NCBI RefSeq assembly: GCF_023230885.1
Contig: NZ_JALNWM010000011.1
Coordinates: 1-27,344 of the forward strand
DNA: 27,344 nt
Origin: Desulfocurvus sp.
GTDB lineage: Bacteria; Desulfobacterota; Desulfovibrionia; Desulfovibrionales; Desulfovibrionaceae
Reading direction: 5' to 3'
Shown here piece after piece: positions 9,968-20,312 of the stretch. The position numbers and the translations under genes were made by a program. The notes below the pieces were generated by a model that was not told where the DNA came from, searched no databases, and worked only from the letters and a program-made list of their open reading frames with translations. Every line of letters starts with the position of its first letter. Position 1 is the stretch's first letter.

Positions 9968-11434
9968 ATGACCCCGCGACCCCAGCTTCGCCCCCGGCTC
10001 CAGGCAGCCCGCCTCCTGGCCCGCATCCATGCGGGCCGGGAGCTGTTGCGCCGCCAGGGGCCCCGGGCCTGGACCCTGGCCCGGGCCGAGCTGACCCGGG
10101 CGGCCCGGGCCGGGCTGCGCACCCTGCTGCCCCCGGACCGCTGGCACTTTCCCCTGGTCCTGTTTTCCTACCTGTTCCTGGTCTTCGCCCTGGAAGTGGC
10201 CTTCCTGCGGGTTTTCCTGCCCGGCGGCGGCGCCCCCGGAGCCCGGAGCCCGGAGCCGCCCGCCCTGGCCGCCTCCCAGGCCCCCGGGCAGGACCCGGAG
10301 CTGGCCGAGGAGTTCCGCACCCTGGCCGACCTGTACCTGCCCGCCTTTCACGCGCGCTCGCCGCTGCCCGGGCAGTTCCTGGTGCTGCACACGGCCCTGA
10401 CCCCCGGGGGCGACGGCCCCCTGGTGCTGGGCGGCGAGGAGGACCTGCCGCTCCTGGCCGACCCCGACCGCCACCCGCTGCTGCGCGTGCCCGCCGTGGC
10501 GCGCCGCGCCCCGGGCCCGGCCGTTTTCGACTCCGTGCGCATGGCCGTGGCCTGCTCGGAAATCCGCATGCCCGTCGACCCCCGCGCCTTCCACCCCCAG
10601 GACAAGGAAGCCTTCCTGGCCGCCGCCAGCGACCCGGCGCGGCTGGCGGCGGCCTTTGCCCGCGTGCGCTCCGGGCGGGCCGAGGCCCCCGAGCTGCTGG
10701 CCGAGCTGCCCGCCTCGGCCATCGCCCCGCCCCTGACGCGCCTGGACCGCCTGCGCATGGCCGAGGCCCGCCGCCGCAGCCTGGGCGCGCTTTCGGCCCA
10801 TTTCGAGTCCGGCCTGCGCGGCATCTTCGCCGTGGGCTACGACACCTCGGGAGGCACGTCCTACGGGAAATATCAGCTTTCCTCACGCAAGGGCGCCATC
10901 AGAAACTTCATAAAATACCTGGACAAACGCGCTCCGACATGGGCACAACGATTGCGGACGGCGGGCGTGGCGAATACCGGCGGCACCCAGGGCTCAATGC
11001 CCCGGGAGTGGATACGCATCGCGGGCGAGCATCCGAAGCTTTTCGAGAAGCTCCAGGACGACTTCATCCACAGCCACTACTATTCGCCCACCATCCAGGC
11101 CGTGCGGGAGCAGACCGGCCTGGACATCGAAGCCCAGAACGCGGTCATCCGCGAGGTGCTCTGGAGCACCGCCGTGCACCACGGCCCCACGGGCGGGGCG
11201 AACATTTTCATCACGGCCAGTCTGCGCGCCAGGCAGGCCCACGGCGACTTCGGCAAGGCCCTGCTCAAGGAAGTCTACCGTGAACGCGAACGCCGCCTGG
11301 CGAAGGTTCCCCGCACCCAGCGCAACGCCCTGCGTTCGCGCCTGGAGCAGGAGATGAGCATGGCCCTGGCCAGACTGGAGCGGGCCGCCTTCAGCCAGGC
11401 GCGAACCTTGTCGGCGGAAGGCGGGCTCATGTAG
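9968..11434 (+). CDS. Membrane-anchored protein with VgrG3-C-like muramidase domain
   Basis: The product has 488 residues. The Arg-rich N terminus (1-58) is followed by one transmembrane segment (61-84), then an Ala/Pro linker and an uncharacterised region. From about residue 276 comes a lysozyme-like domain: FESG with candidate catalytic E280, then DTSGGTSYGKYQLSS, QREWIRI-type helices, and LWSTAVHHG (398-406). I match this to the C-terminal peptidoglycan-hydrolase domain of the Vibrio VgrG-3 spike, although no VgrG or T6SS gene is nearby here. That suggests a resident cell-wall enzyme held in the inner membrane and facing the periplasm. The start is ATG with a weak ribosome site. Confidence 0.72.
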   Translation: MTPRPQLRPRLQAARLLARIHAGRELLRRQGPRAWTLARAELTRAARAGLRTLLPPDRWHFPLVLFSYLFLVFALEVAFLRVFLPGGGAPGARSPEPPALAASQAPGQDPELAEEFRTLADLYLPAFHARSPLPGQFLVLHTALTPGGDGPLVLGGEEDLPLLADPDRHPLLRVPAVARRAPGPAVFDSVRMAVACSEIRMPVDPRAFHPQDKEAFLAAASDPARLAAAFARVRSGRAEAPELLAELPASAIAPPLTRLDRLRMAEARRRSLGALSAHFESGLRGIFAVGYDTSGGTSYGKYQLSSRKGAIRNFIKYLDKRAPTWAQRLRTAGVANTGGTQGSMPREWIRIAGEHPKLFEKLQDDFIHSHYYSPTIQAVREQTGLDIEAQNAVIREVLWSTAVHHGPTGGANIFITASLRARQAHGDFGKALLKEVYRERERRLAKVPRTQRNALRSRLEQEMSMALARLERAAFSQARTLSAEGGLM

Positions 11435-11455
11435 CACAACCCTGCCGGGGGTGCC

Positions 11456-12817
11456 ATGACCTCACTCAAGGAACTGCCCGTCCTCGTCGTGGACGACAAC
11501 CGCGCCGCCCGCGAAGCCATCGTCGCCGTCCTGGGCAAGCTCGGCTTCCAGAACGTCACCGCCGTGGGCGACCTGCCCGCCGCCACCCGGGAGCTGGCCA
11601 CCCGCGGCGCAGGCCTCGTGCTCTGCGAGGCGCTGGTGGACGGCAAATACGGCATCCAGCTGCTCAAGAAGGTCCGCGCCACCCCGCAGCTGGCCCGGGT
11701 GCCCTTCCTGGTCACCTCCTCGCGCAAGGAACCCGCCATCATCCAGGCCCACCTGAAGGCCGGGGCCTCGGAGTTCCTGGTCAAGCCCTTCGATTCCGCC
11801 ACCCTGCTGGCCCGGCTCAAGAAGGCCCTGGCCCAGCGCCCCGCGCCCAAGCCCAGCGCCCAATGCCCCGAAACCCGGCTGCTGGAGATGGGCCACAAGG
11901 CCCTGGAGAGCTACGACACCAAGGGCGCCATCGCCTGCTTCACCAAGGCCGCCAGGGCCAATCCCGCCTGCCCCGAGGCCTATGTGGGCCTGGCCATGGC
12001 CTGCAAGCGCAAGAAAGACATGGCCCAGTACATGCTGTTCATGAACACGGCGGCCAAGGTCATGGTCGAAGCTGGCGACATGGCCGGGGCCGAGGCCATC
12101 CACCGCGAGCTGCGCCTCTACGACGCCCAGGCCCCCAACCCGTTCGCCCAGGCCGCGGCCGCCCTGGACGCCAGGGGCGAACACGCCGCGGCCAGCCCCC
12201 TGTGGGAGCGCGCCGTGGCCGTGGAGCCCGACAACCCCGCGCACTACCTGGCCCTGGGCGACGCCCTGCTGCGCCAGGGCGACCGCGAGGGCGCCAAGGC
12301 CCAGGTCACGGCGGCCCTGCGGCTGCGCGACGACTTCCCCGAGGCCCGCAAGCTCTTCAAGGCCCTCACCGGCCAGCGCTGGACCGAGAGCGAAAGCAGC
12401 CAGGCCCACGCCCGGCGCCGCGACGAGGAGGAGGAAAAGCGCTCCACCGTGCGCTTCTGGGTGCCCGACCTGCTGGTGGCCATCAAGGGCCGCGACGCGC
12501 ACTTCACCCTTTCGGAGATGAGCCTGCGCTCCCTGGCCTTCAGCCCCTTGGGCCAGGCCTTCGCCGTGGACGAGGAACTGCGCCTGGACATCCTGCGGCT
12601 GGCCGACGGCGAGGCCCGGCCGGAGATAAGGCGCCTCAAGGGCGTAGTGGCGCGCATGGACGCGGAAACGGTGGGGGTGCGCCTCGCGGAGCCCAGCCCC
12701 GAGCAGGAGCAGGAGATCCGGGACATCCTGGCCGCCGCCCAGGAGCGTCAGAAGGAGCAGTTCCGCGAGGAGAAGAAGGACGTGATCAGTTTCGACATCG
12801 ACATGCTGTTCATGTAG
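11456..12817 (+). CDS. Receiver-TPR-PilZ-like protein with Glu in place of the phospho-Asp
   Basis: The product has 453 residues. Residues 6-125 form a receiver domain with the acidic pair D13/D14, T87 and K110 intact. The phospho-acceptor position, expected after LVL, reads LVLCEALVDGKYG with Glu at 58. Residues ~140-305 contain TPR-like helices (for example HKALESYDTKGAIACFTKAA and PDNPAHYLALGDALLRQGD). The C-terminal ~125 residues resemble a PilZ domain, but the RxxxR and D/NxSxxG motifs are degenerate. The start ATG follows a GGGGGTG site 21 bases after the muramidase gene. The Glu may mimic phosphorylation, so output may not depend on a kinase; that is inference. Confidence 0.8.
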   Translation: MTSLKELPVLVVDDNRAAREAIVAVLGKLGFQNVTAVGDLPAATRELATRGAGLVLCEALVDGKYGIQLLKKVRATPQLARVPFLVTSSRKEPAIIQAHLKAGASEFLVKPFDSATLLARLKKALAQRPAPKPSAQCPETRLLEMGHKALESYDTKGAIACFTKAARANPACPEAYVGLAMACKRKKDMAQYMLFMNTAAKVMVEAGDMAGAEAIHRELRLYDAQAPNPFAQAAAALDARGEHAAASPLWERAVAVEPDNPAHYLALGDALLRQGDREGAKAQVTAALRLRDDFPEARKLFKALTGQRWTESESSQAHARRRDEEEEKRSTVRFWVPDLLVAIKGRDAHFTLSEMSLRSLAFSPLGQAFAVDEELRLDILRLADGEARPEIRRLKGVVARMDAETVGVRLAEPSPEQEQEIRDILAAAQERQKEQFREEKKDVISFDIDMLFM

Positions 12818-12832
12818 CCGGGCCAGGCGCCG

Positions 12833-13612
12833 TCAGCCCGGCTGGCCCCCGGGGTCCAGGCCGCGGGCGAGGAACTCCGGCACCAGCCGCTCGACCCGGG
12901 CGCGGGTGTCGCGGTGGGTGGTCAGCAGGTGGCGGCTGGTCACGCCCTCGGCGATGGGCAGCAGTTCCAGGCGGCGCACGGCGGAGGACACCCCGGCCAC
13001 GATGGTCATGGAGCTGGACAAGGGCACGGTGGCGTCGTCCGGGCAGTGCAGGGCCAGAAGCGGCGCCGTGATCGCGCCCAGCCGGGCCCGCACCCGGCGC
13101 ATCCCGTCCATGAGCCCCGCCAGGGCCCCCAGGGCCACCACCCCTTCGTAGCCGCGCCACGGCGCGATGCGCCGCGACTCGACCCCGCCCGGGGCCGTGG
13201 GCCACAGAGGCCGCACCCGGCGCAGCAGCGGCAGGAACGGCAGCCGCCAGTCGCGCACCTCCAGGGGCAGGAAACGGTACAGATAGACCGGCGCGGCCAG
13301 GGCGACCACGGCCGCCGGACGGCGCACCACGCCCAGGTGCAGGGCCAGCAGCCCGCCCATGGACAGCCCGCAGACGAAAACCCGCTCCGCCAGCCCGGCC
13401 AGGCGGTCGTATTCGCGCTCCACGGCCCCGGCCCAGTGGTCGAAGCCGGTGCGGTTCCAGTCCTCTGGGCTGGTGCCGTGGCCGGGCAGCAGCGGAACGC
13501 TGACCACACAGCCCAAGCGCTCCAGGGCCGCGGCCAGCCCGAGCATCTCGAAGGGCATGCCGCCGAAGCCGTGGATGCAAAGGGCCGCGCCGCCCTCCAG
13601 GATTTTTCCCAT
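12833..13612 (-). CDS. Alpha/beta hydrolase, carboxylesterase-like
   Basis: The product (259 residues) has an alpha/beta-hydrolase fold. ALCIHGFGG near residue 10 provides the oxyanion-hole HG, PLLPGHGTSPEDW is typical of Est30-like carboxylesterases and monoacylglycerol lipases, and the nucleophile elbow is GLSMGG. CPDDATVP and the late HLLTTHRD segment would supply the acid and histidine. The substrate is unknown. The open frame extends far upstream, but the family begins at the ATG at 13612, which has a GGGGGAC site. It converges with the receiver-TPR gene (15 bases between stops) and diverges from the amidohydrolase at 13721. Confidence 0.88.
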   Translation of the reverse strand: MGKILEGGAALCIHGFGGMPFEMLGLAAALERLGCVVSVPLLPGHGTSPEDWNRTGFDHWAGAVEREYDRLAGLAERVFVCGLSMGGLLALHLGVVRRPAAVVALAAPVYLYRFLPLEVRDWRLPFLPLLRRVRPLWPTAPGGVESRRIAPWRGYEGVVALGALAGLMDGMRRVRARLGAITAPLLALHCPDDATVPLSSSMTIVAGVSSAVRRLELLPIAEGVTSRHLLTTHRDTRARVERLVPEFLARGLDPGGQPG

Positions 13613-13720
13613 GCCGTCCCCCTTTTGCCGCCGCTCCGGGGCGCCGCCGTCTTGCCGCCGCCCCCGAGTTCCTTTACAAGGTTCGGGTTCCCTTAGCAAA
13701 CCCTGCTGCCGGAGGTTCCC

Positions 13721-15052
13721 GTGCCCGCGCCCGTTCCCTGCGACATCCTGCTGCTGGCCAGCACCTGCCTGACCCAGGACGACTCCCGGACCATCATCGA
13801 GAACGCCGCCGTGGCCGTGGGCGGCGGCGCCGTGCTGGCCGTCGGCCCCCGCGAGGCCGTGGCCCCGGCCTGGAAGCCCGGGCGGACCATCGACCTGGGC
13901 GAGGCCCTGCTCATGCCCGGGCTGGTCAACGCCCACACCCACGCGTCCATGACCCTCATGCGCGGGCTGGCCGACGACCTGCCGCTCATGCAATGGCTTA
14001 CGCAACATATCTTCCCCGTGGAGCAGAAGCTGACCCCGGAGCTGGTCCACCTGGGCGCGCTGCTCGGCTGCGCCGAGATGCTGCGCACGGGCACCACCGG
14101 CTGCTGCGACATGTACCTCATGGAGGAGGCCGTGGCCCGGGCCGCGGACCAGGCCGGCCTGCGCGCCCGGGTGGGCGAGGCGCTCTTCGCCTTCCCCTCC
14201 CCGGCATACGCCGGACCGGACCAGGCCATGGATGTCGTCCGCGCCCTGCACGAGGCCTACCGCGACCACCCGCGCATCGGCTGCACGCTCATGCCCCACT
14301 CGGTGTACACCACCACCCCCGCGCTGCTGGAACGCGCCCTGGCCCTGGCCGAGGAGCTAGACCTGCCCCTGAACGTGCACCTGGCCGAATCCGCATCGGA
14401 AACGGCCCAGTGCCTGGAGCAGCACGGCCAGCGCCCCGTGCCCTACCTGCATTCCCTGGGCCTGCTCGGCCCGCGCACCCTGGCGGCCCACTGCGTGGAC
14501 CTGACCGACGCCGAACTCGCCCTGCTGGCCGCCACGGGCACCCGCGTGGCCCACAACCCCGAAAGCAACATGAAGCTGGCCAGCGGCGCCTGCCCGGCCC
14601 AGCGCCTGCTGGACGCCGGGGTGACCGTCGGCCTGGGCACCGACGGGCCGTGCAGCAACAACAACCTGGACATGTTCAGCGAAATGGGCTCGGCGGCCCT
14701 GCTCCAGAAGCTCCTGCGCCAGGACCCCACGGCCCTGCCGGCCCAGGCCGTGCTGGACATGGCCACCCGCCAGGGCGCCGCCTGCCTGGACTGGCCCGAC
14801 GTGGGCGCCATCGCCCCGGGCATGCGCGCCGACCTGACGGCCCTGGACCTCGCCCAGCCCGGGCTCCAGCCCATGTACAACCCGGTCTCCCACGCGGTCT
14901 ACGCCGCCAGCGGCTCCCAGGTGCGCCTGACCATGGTCGAGGGCCGCGTACTCTTCTTCGACGGCGCCTGGCCCGAGCTGGACTACCCGGCCCTGCTGGC
15001 CGAGGTGCGCGGCGCGGCGCGCTGGGTGCGCCGCCAGTTCGCCGGGGCCTGA
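13721..15052 (+). CDS. mtaD: 5-methylthioadenosine/S-adenosylhomocysteine deaminase-like amidohydrolase
   Basis: The product (443 residues) is an amidohydrolase of the TrzA/AtzA/MtaD group, which typically deaminates SAH or methylthioadenosine to the inosyl forms. Metal ligands are visible in NAHTHASMTL, HLAESASE, AAHCVDLTDAEL and LGTDGPCSNNNLDMF. MRGLADDLPLMQWL is a family signature. The start is GTG at 13721 with GGAGG 5 bases upstream. Substrate choice within the family cannot be fixed by eye; guanine-type or other deaminases are less likely given the SNNNLD segment. A weak AT-rich promoter-like patch lies at 13673-13700. Confidence 0.88.
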   Translation: MPAPVPCDILLLASTCLTQDDSRTIIENAAVAVGGGAVLAVGPREAVAPAWKPGRTIDLGEALLMPGLVNAHTHASMTLMRGLADDLPLMQWLTQHIFPVEQKLTPELVHLGALLGCAEMLRTGTTGCCDMYLMEEAVARAADQAGLRARVGEALFAFPSPAYAGPDQAMDVVRALHEAYRDHPRIGCTLMPHSVYTTTPALLERALALAEELDLPLNVHLAESASETAQCLEQHGQRPVPYLHSLGLLGPRTLAAHCVDLTDAELALLAATGTRVAHNPESNMKLASGACPAQRLLDAGVTVGLGTDGPCSNNNLDMFSEMGSAALLQKLLRQDPTALPAQAVLDMATRQGAACLDWPDVGAIAPGMRADLTALDLAQPGLQPMYNPVSHAVYAASGSQVRLTMVEGRVLFFDGAWPELDYPALLAEVRGAARWVRRQFAGA

Positions 15053-15084
15053 CCCCCCGGGCGCAGAAAAAAGCGCCCCAAGGC

Positions 15085-15116
15085 TTGACATCCGGCGCGG
15101 TATCTATAAATACTGC
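15085..15116 (+). promoter_or_regulatory. Strong promoter with overlapping inverted repeat for the PxxKW gene
   Basis: TTGACA at 15085-15090 is a perfect -35 box. The -10 region lies in TATAAATACT (15105-15114): AATACT gives 18-base spacing, TATAAA gives 14. GCGGTAT (15097-15103) and ATACTGC (15110-15116) form an imperfect inverted repeat over the -10, a plausible operator. It sits in the 136-base interval before the small PxxKW gene. Confidence 0.65.
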
Positions 15117-15188
15117 GTCGCTTCTACTCGAACCCAAGCAGACGGCGGCCCCCAGGGGCGGCCATCGGCACGCAAGGAGACAGCCACC

Positions 15189-15479
15189 ATGGCCAAGAAA
15201 CAGACCAGCACCATCCTGGATTCCGCCGTCATGCAGGACGGCGTGCTCAGCCTCAACGGCACCGCCATGCAGCAGATCATCGACAAGTGCGAGGGCTGCG
15301 ACCGCGTGGTGACCCACGAAACCGGCGGCAAGTACTGCGCCAGCTACGCCCAGCCCGCCGCCAAGTGGGGCCGCAAGGCGTGCAACTTCGCCACCCACGT
15401 CCGCGCCGAGGTGGACACCACCGGCAAGGTCAAGGTCAACCCGCTCAAGGCCTCCAAGCGCGCCGCCCGCGGTCGCTAG
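15189..15479 (+). CDS. PxxKW family cysteine-rich protein
   Basis: This 96-residue protein has four cysteines (C34, C37, C50, C65), with the first two as CEGC, and the sequence PAAKW at 56-60 that gives the family its name. The spacing suggests a small metal or Fe-S binding site, or redox thiols. The C terminus is basic (KASKRAARGR). I know the family from Desulfovibrio genomes as conserved but of unknown function. It has its own near-consensus promoter, a clear AAGGAGA site and a strong terminator, which points to a highly expressed single-gene unit. There is no signal peptide, so it is probably cytosolic. Confidence 0.88.
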   Translation: MAKKQTSTILDSAVMQDGVLSLNGTAMQQIIDKCEGCDRVVTHETGGKYCASYAQPAAKWGRKACNFATHVRAEVDTTGKVKVNPLKASKRAARGR

Positions 15480-15503
15480 GCCCGGCGTCCTTCACGGATT
15501 CAG

Positions 15504-15532
15504 GGGCGGGCCCGGGCCCGCCCTTTTGTTTT
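15504..15532 (+). terminator. Intrinsic terminator of the PxxKW gene
   Basis: A perfect 20-base GC-only palindrome (15504-15523), able to form a stem of about eight pairs, is followed by TTTTGTTTT (15524-15532). It lies 25 bases after the stop codon at 15479. Together with the promoter at 15085 it bounds a monocistronic unit. Confidence 0.9.
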
Positions 15533-15611
15533 CCCCCGCGCAGGGCGCCCGGACCGCCCGCGCGCCACGGTCCACCCGCGCGGCTGCGGCCGCCGGCCGA
15601 CGGAGCCGCCC

Positions 15612-16835
15612 ATGCCCCACGCCCTCCTGGAACGCATCGACACCCTGGGCCCCGAAGTCGTGGCCCTGCAACGCGCCCTGGTGGCCATCCCCGCCCTGGG
15701 CCCCGACAACGACGGCCAGGGCGAAACCGCCAAGGCCGAGTTCCTGGAGCGCCACCTGCGCGCCCTGGGCCTTGCGGACATCCTCCGCCTGGACGCGCCC
15801 GACGCGCGCGTGCCGGGCGGCCTGCGGCCCAATATCCTGGCGCGCATCCCCGGCCGCGACACCTCGCGCACCCTGTGGATCATCTCGCACATCGACATCG
15901 TGCCCCCGGGCAACCCCGACCTGTGGCACAGCGACCCCTACGAGCTGAAGGTGGACGGCGATTTCCTCGTCGGGCGCGGGGTGGAGGACAACCACGGCGG
16001 CATCGTGCCCTCGCTGGTGCTGGCCAAGGCCCTGCTGGACGCGGGCGCCACCGCGCCCATGAACCTGGGCCTGCTGTTCGTGGCCGACGAGGAAACCGGC
16101 AGCGCCTACGGCCTGGGCCATGTGGTCGCCGAGCACGCCGAACAGTTCGGCCCCGACGACCTGTTCCTGGTGCCCGACTTCGGCGTGGCCGACTCCTCGC
16201 TCATGGAGGTGGCCGAAAAGAGCATGCTCTGGCTGAAGGTCGAGGTCTTCGGCCGCCAGTGCCACGCCAGCACCCCCGAGCAGGGCCTGAACTCCCTGGT
16301 GGCCGCCGCCGACTTCATCCTGCGCACCCGGCGGCTGCACCAGGAGTTCCCGGCCGTTGACCCGCTCTTCTCCCCGGCGCACTCGACCTTCTCGCCCACG
16401 CGCAAGGACGCCAACGTGCCCAACGTGAACACCATCCCCGGGCACGACGTGCTCTATGTGGACTGCCGCGTGCTGCCGCAATACGCCGTGGCCGACGTGC
16501 TGGATGCCTTCGGGCGCATCGCCTCGGAAATCGAGGCCGAGCACGGCGTGCGCGTGGCCTGCTCGCCCATGCAGGCCGAACAGGCCGCCCCGGCGACCCC
16601 CGTCGACAGCGAAATCGTGCGCCGCCTGAGCGCGGCCATCGAGGCGGTCTACGGCGTGACCCCCGCCCCGGCGGGCATCGGCGGCGGCACCGTGGCGGCC
16701 ATCCTGCGCCGCGCCGGGCGCGACGCCGTGGTCTGGTCCACCTGCGAGCACTTCGCCCACCAGCCCAACGAGCGCTCGCGCATCTCCACCCAGCTCGGCG
16801 ACGCCAAGGTCATGGCCCGCGTGCTGTTCGCCTAG
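15612..16835 (+). CDS. M20 family metallo-hydrolase (ArgE/DapE-like)
   Basis: The product (407 residues) is a di-zinc aminoacylase or peptidase-type enzyme. Likely metal ligands and catalytic residues are H93 and D95 in ISHIDIV, D126 in GRGVEDNHGG, the E160-E161 pair in VADEETGS, and the late His in CEHFAHQPNER. The dimerisation domain contains GRQCHASTPEQGLNS. The substrate is not predictable; ArgE (acetylornithine) and DapE (succinyl-diaminopimelate) are only relatives. Start ATG with GACGGAG upstream. It follows the PxxKW terminator, so it needs its own promoter, which I cannot see. mnmG begins 15 bases after its stop. Confidence 0.88.
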   Translation: MPHALLERIDTLGPEVVALQRALVAIPALGPDNDGQGETAKAEFLERHLRALGLADILRLDAPDARVPGGLRPNILARIPGRDTSRTLWIISHIDIVPPGNPDLWHSDPYELKVDGDFLVGRGVEDNHGGIVPSLVLAKALLDAGATAPMNLGLLFVADEETGSAYGLGHVVAEHAEQFGPDDLFLVPDFGVADSSLMEVAEKSMLWLKVEVFGRQCHASTPEQGLNSLVAAADFILRTRRLHQEFPAVDPLFSPAHSTFSPTRKDANVPNVNTIPGHDVLYVDCRVLPQYAVADVLDAFGRIASEIEAEHGVRVACSPMQAEQAAPATPVDSEIVRRLSAAIEAVYGVTPAPAGIGGGTVAAILRRAGRDAVVWSTCEHFAHQPNERSRISTQLGDAKVMARVLFA

Positions 16836-16850
16836 CCGCACCCCCGCGCC

Positions 16851-18752
<1,902 letters not shown>

Positions 18753-19118
18753 GGCCCCCGCTTCCCCGCACCCTGGCCACCTTCCGGCCGCTTTCCCGCA
18801 CCCCCGGGCCCGGCGCCCGGCCTGCCCCCGCCCCCGGCCCGGCCTGCCGCGCCACGGGCTGGTGGACCCGTTCTTGCATAGCCTGGGGCCAAGGCCAGGC
18901 CCCCGGCAGTCTGGCCTTGCGGCGCGTGCCCGGGGCCTGGACTCCGGGGCCGAAGCCCTGTACGCATTCGGGCAGGGTCCGAAAAGCGCCGCGCGGCCCC
19001 GGGCACGGCCAAAAGCCCGACGCGCCGACCCCACAGCGGGCCGGCCGGCGCCAGGCGCCCGACAGGGCCGCGCGCCGCGGCAACGGCAAGGACGCCCCAG
19101 CAACAGGACAGGTCATCC
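18753..19118. other. Gene-free interval with a 9-bp inverted repeat
   Basis: This 366-base GC-rich stretch lies between mnmG and the PilZ gene. The open frames across it are shadows of GC bias. CAAGGCCAG (18890-18898) and CTGGCCTTG (18911-18919) form a perfect 9-bp inverted repeat with a 12-base loop and no T-tract. I see no convincing promoter; TTCTTGCATAG at 18881 is a weak candidate at best. An AGGACAGG site precedes the GTG at 19119. Confidence 0.5.
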
Positions 19119-20222
19119 GTGAACGTATCCGATCTGCTGCACAGCGCATTGCACCCGGCCCTCGCCCCCCGGGCGGCCTCCCTGGACCGCTCCTTCCTGG
19201 GCACGGTGCAGGACCGCTTCAGCGGCACGGGGCTGACCCCCGAGCTGCTGCGCCTCCTGCTGCTGACCGTGGCCGCCGCCGCCGCCGTTGGCGCGCTGGT
19301 CTACCTGCTGAACCTGCTCATCGCCGCAAGGCGCAGGGGCGCCGCCCTGCCCACGGGCACGGTGCAGGACCCCGCCGAAATCCGCCGCCTGCTGGACATG
19401 GCCCTCACCCGGCGCTCGCGCCTGGACCTCTCCTTCTCGCGCACGCCCAACAAGGACCAGGGCGTCTCCTGTTCCATCGAGCAACTGCGCGACGAGCACC
19501 TGGTGGTGGAAATCACCGCGCGCATCGACGCCTCGCAGCGCTGGATCGGCCGCACGGTGCATTGCTATGTGCGCATCACGGCGGGCAAGGAACGCACGGG
19601 CTCGCGCTACTATTTCTTCGACGCCGAGATCGCGGGGCTGTCCAAGCAGGCCGACGGCTCCCTGCGCCTGACCCTGACCCTGCCCACGGTCATGCGCCTG
19701 CAACAAAAGCGCATCCACCTGCGCCTGGACCCGCCAACGGAGTTCATGCTCGGGCTGGCCCTGTGGCCCGAGCCCACGGAGACCGGCGGCAGCACGGCGT
19801 CCAACATAAGGAGCTGGGGCCGCCCGGCCCTGCTGTTCCACCCCGCGCGGCGCGACCTTGTGCGCGTGGTCAACGTCTCGGCCGGGGGCATGCGCCTGGA
19901 CGTGACCCGCAAGGCCCTGCGCGAAACGGGCCTTGAATTCGAACCCGGACAGCGCTACATCCTGCTCACCGAGATATACGACCCCGACCGCAAGGCCAAA
20001 CGGCGGCTGTGGTGCCTGGCCCGGGTGCAGAACCGTTTCGAGGACTTCGAAACCCGCAACCTCGAAATCGGCATGAGCTTCGTGGGCCAGGGCCTGCCCG
20101 CCGGGCAGGACAAGAACGCCCTGGCCTGGAAGCCCCTGGGCGAGGACGGCATAGCCTTCCTGGGCGACTGGGTGGTCAAGCGCCACCTGGAGCGCTACCG
20201 CAAGGGCGGCGGCGCGCAGTAG
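19119..20222 (+). CDS. Membrane-anchored YcgR-like PilZ domain protein
   Basis: The product has 367 residues and a GTG start. A hydrophobic segment at about 44-70 anchors it, followed by RRR and a cytosolic region. Residues ~85-190 resemble the YcgR N-terminal beta-barrel. The PilZ domain follows, with RIHLR at 199-203 (RxxxR) and NVSAGG at 253-258 (N/DxSxxG), the two motifs that bind cyclic di-GMP. It is therefore a likely c-di-GMP effector, perhaps acting on motility or the envelope; the target is unknown. A diguanylate cyclase is encoded about 3.6 kb downstream. The following gene has its own promoter. Confidence 0.82.
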   Translation: MNVSDLLHSALHPALAPRAASLDRSFLGTVQDRFSGTGLTPELLRLLLLTVAAAAAVGALVYLLNLLIAARRRGAALPTGTVQDPAEIRRLLDMALTRRSRLDLSFSRTPNKDQGVSCSIEQLRDEHLVVEITARIDASQRWIGRTVHCYVRITAGKERTGSRYYFFDAEIAGLSKQADGSLRLTLTLPTVMRLQQKRIHLRLDPPTEFMLGLALWPEPTETGGSTASNIRSWGRPALLFHPARRDLVRVVNVSAGGMRLDVTRKALRETGLEFEPGQRYILLTEIYDPDRKAKRRLWCLARVQNRFEDFETRNLEIGMSFVGQGLPAGQDKNALAWKPLGEDGIAFLGDWVVKRHLERYRKGGGAQ

Positions 20223-20251
20223 CCCCGCCCGGGGCACCGCGTCGGTTTGCG

Positions 20252-20280
20252 TTGAAAAAGCCCGGACAACTCCGTATAAG
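20252..20280 (+). promoter_or_regulatory. Sigma-70 promoter of the corC-like gene, which sets its start codon
   Basis: TTGAAA (20252-20257) and TATAAG (20275-20280) are separated by exactly 17 bases and match 5 of 6 consensus bases each. Transcription would begin near 20287. The longest open frame begins at a GTG at 20280, inside the -10 box, so it cannot be the start from this promoter. The next start, TTG at 20313, has GGGAGG (20301-20306) 6 bases upstream. Confidence 0.75.
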
Positions 20281-20312
20281 TGGAAAAACAAGACGCATTC
20301 GGGAGGTTCGAG

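Noticed and set aside
15059..15078. GGGCGC-AGAAAAAA-GCGCCC as a terminator of mtaD
   Set aside because: The A-rich run is in the loop and no T-tract follows on the plus strand, so it does not have intrinsic terminator form.
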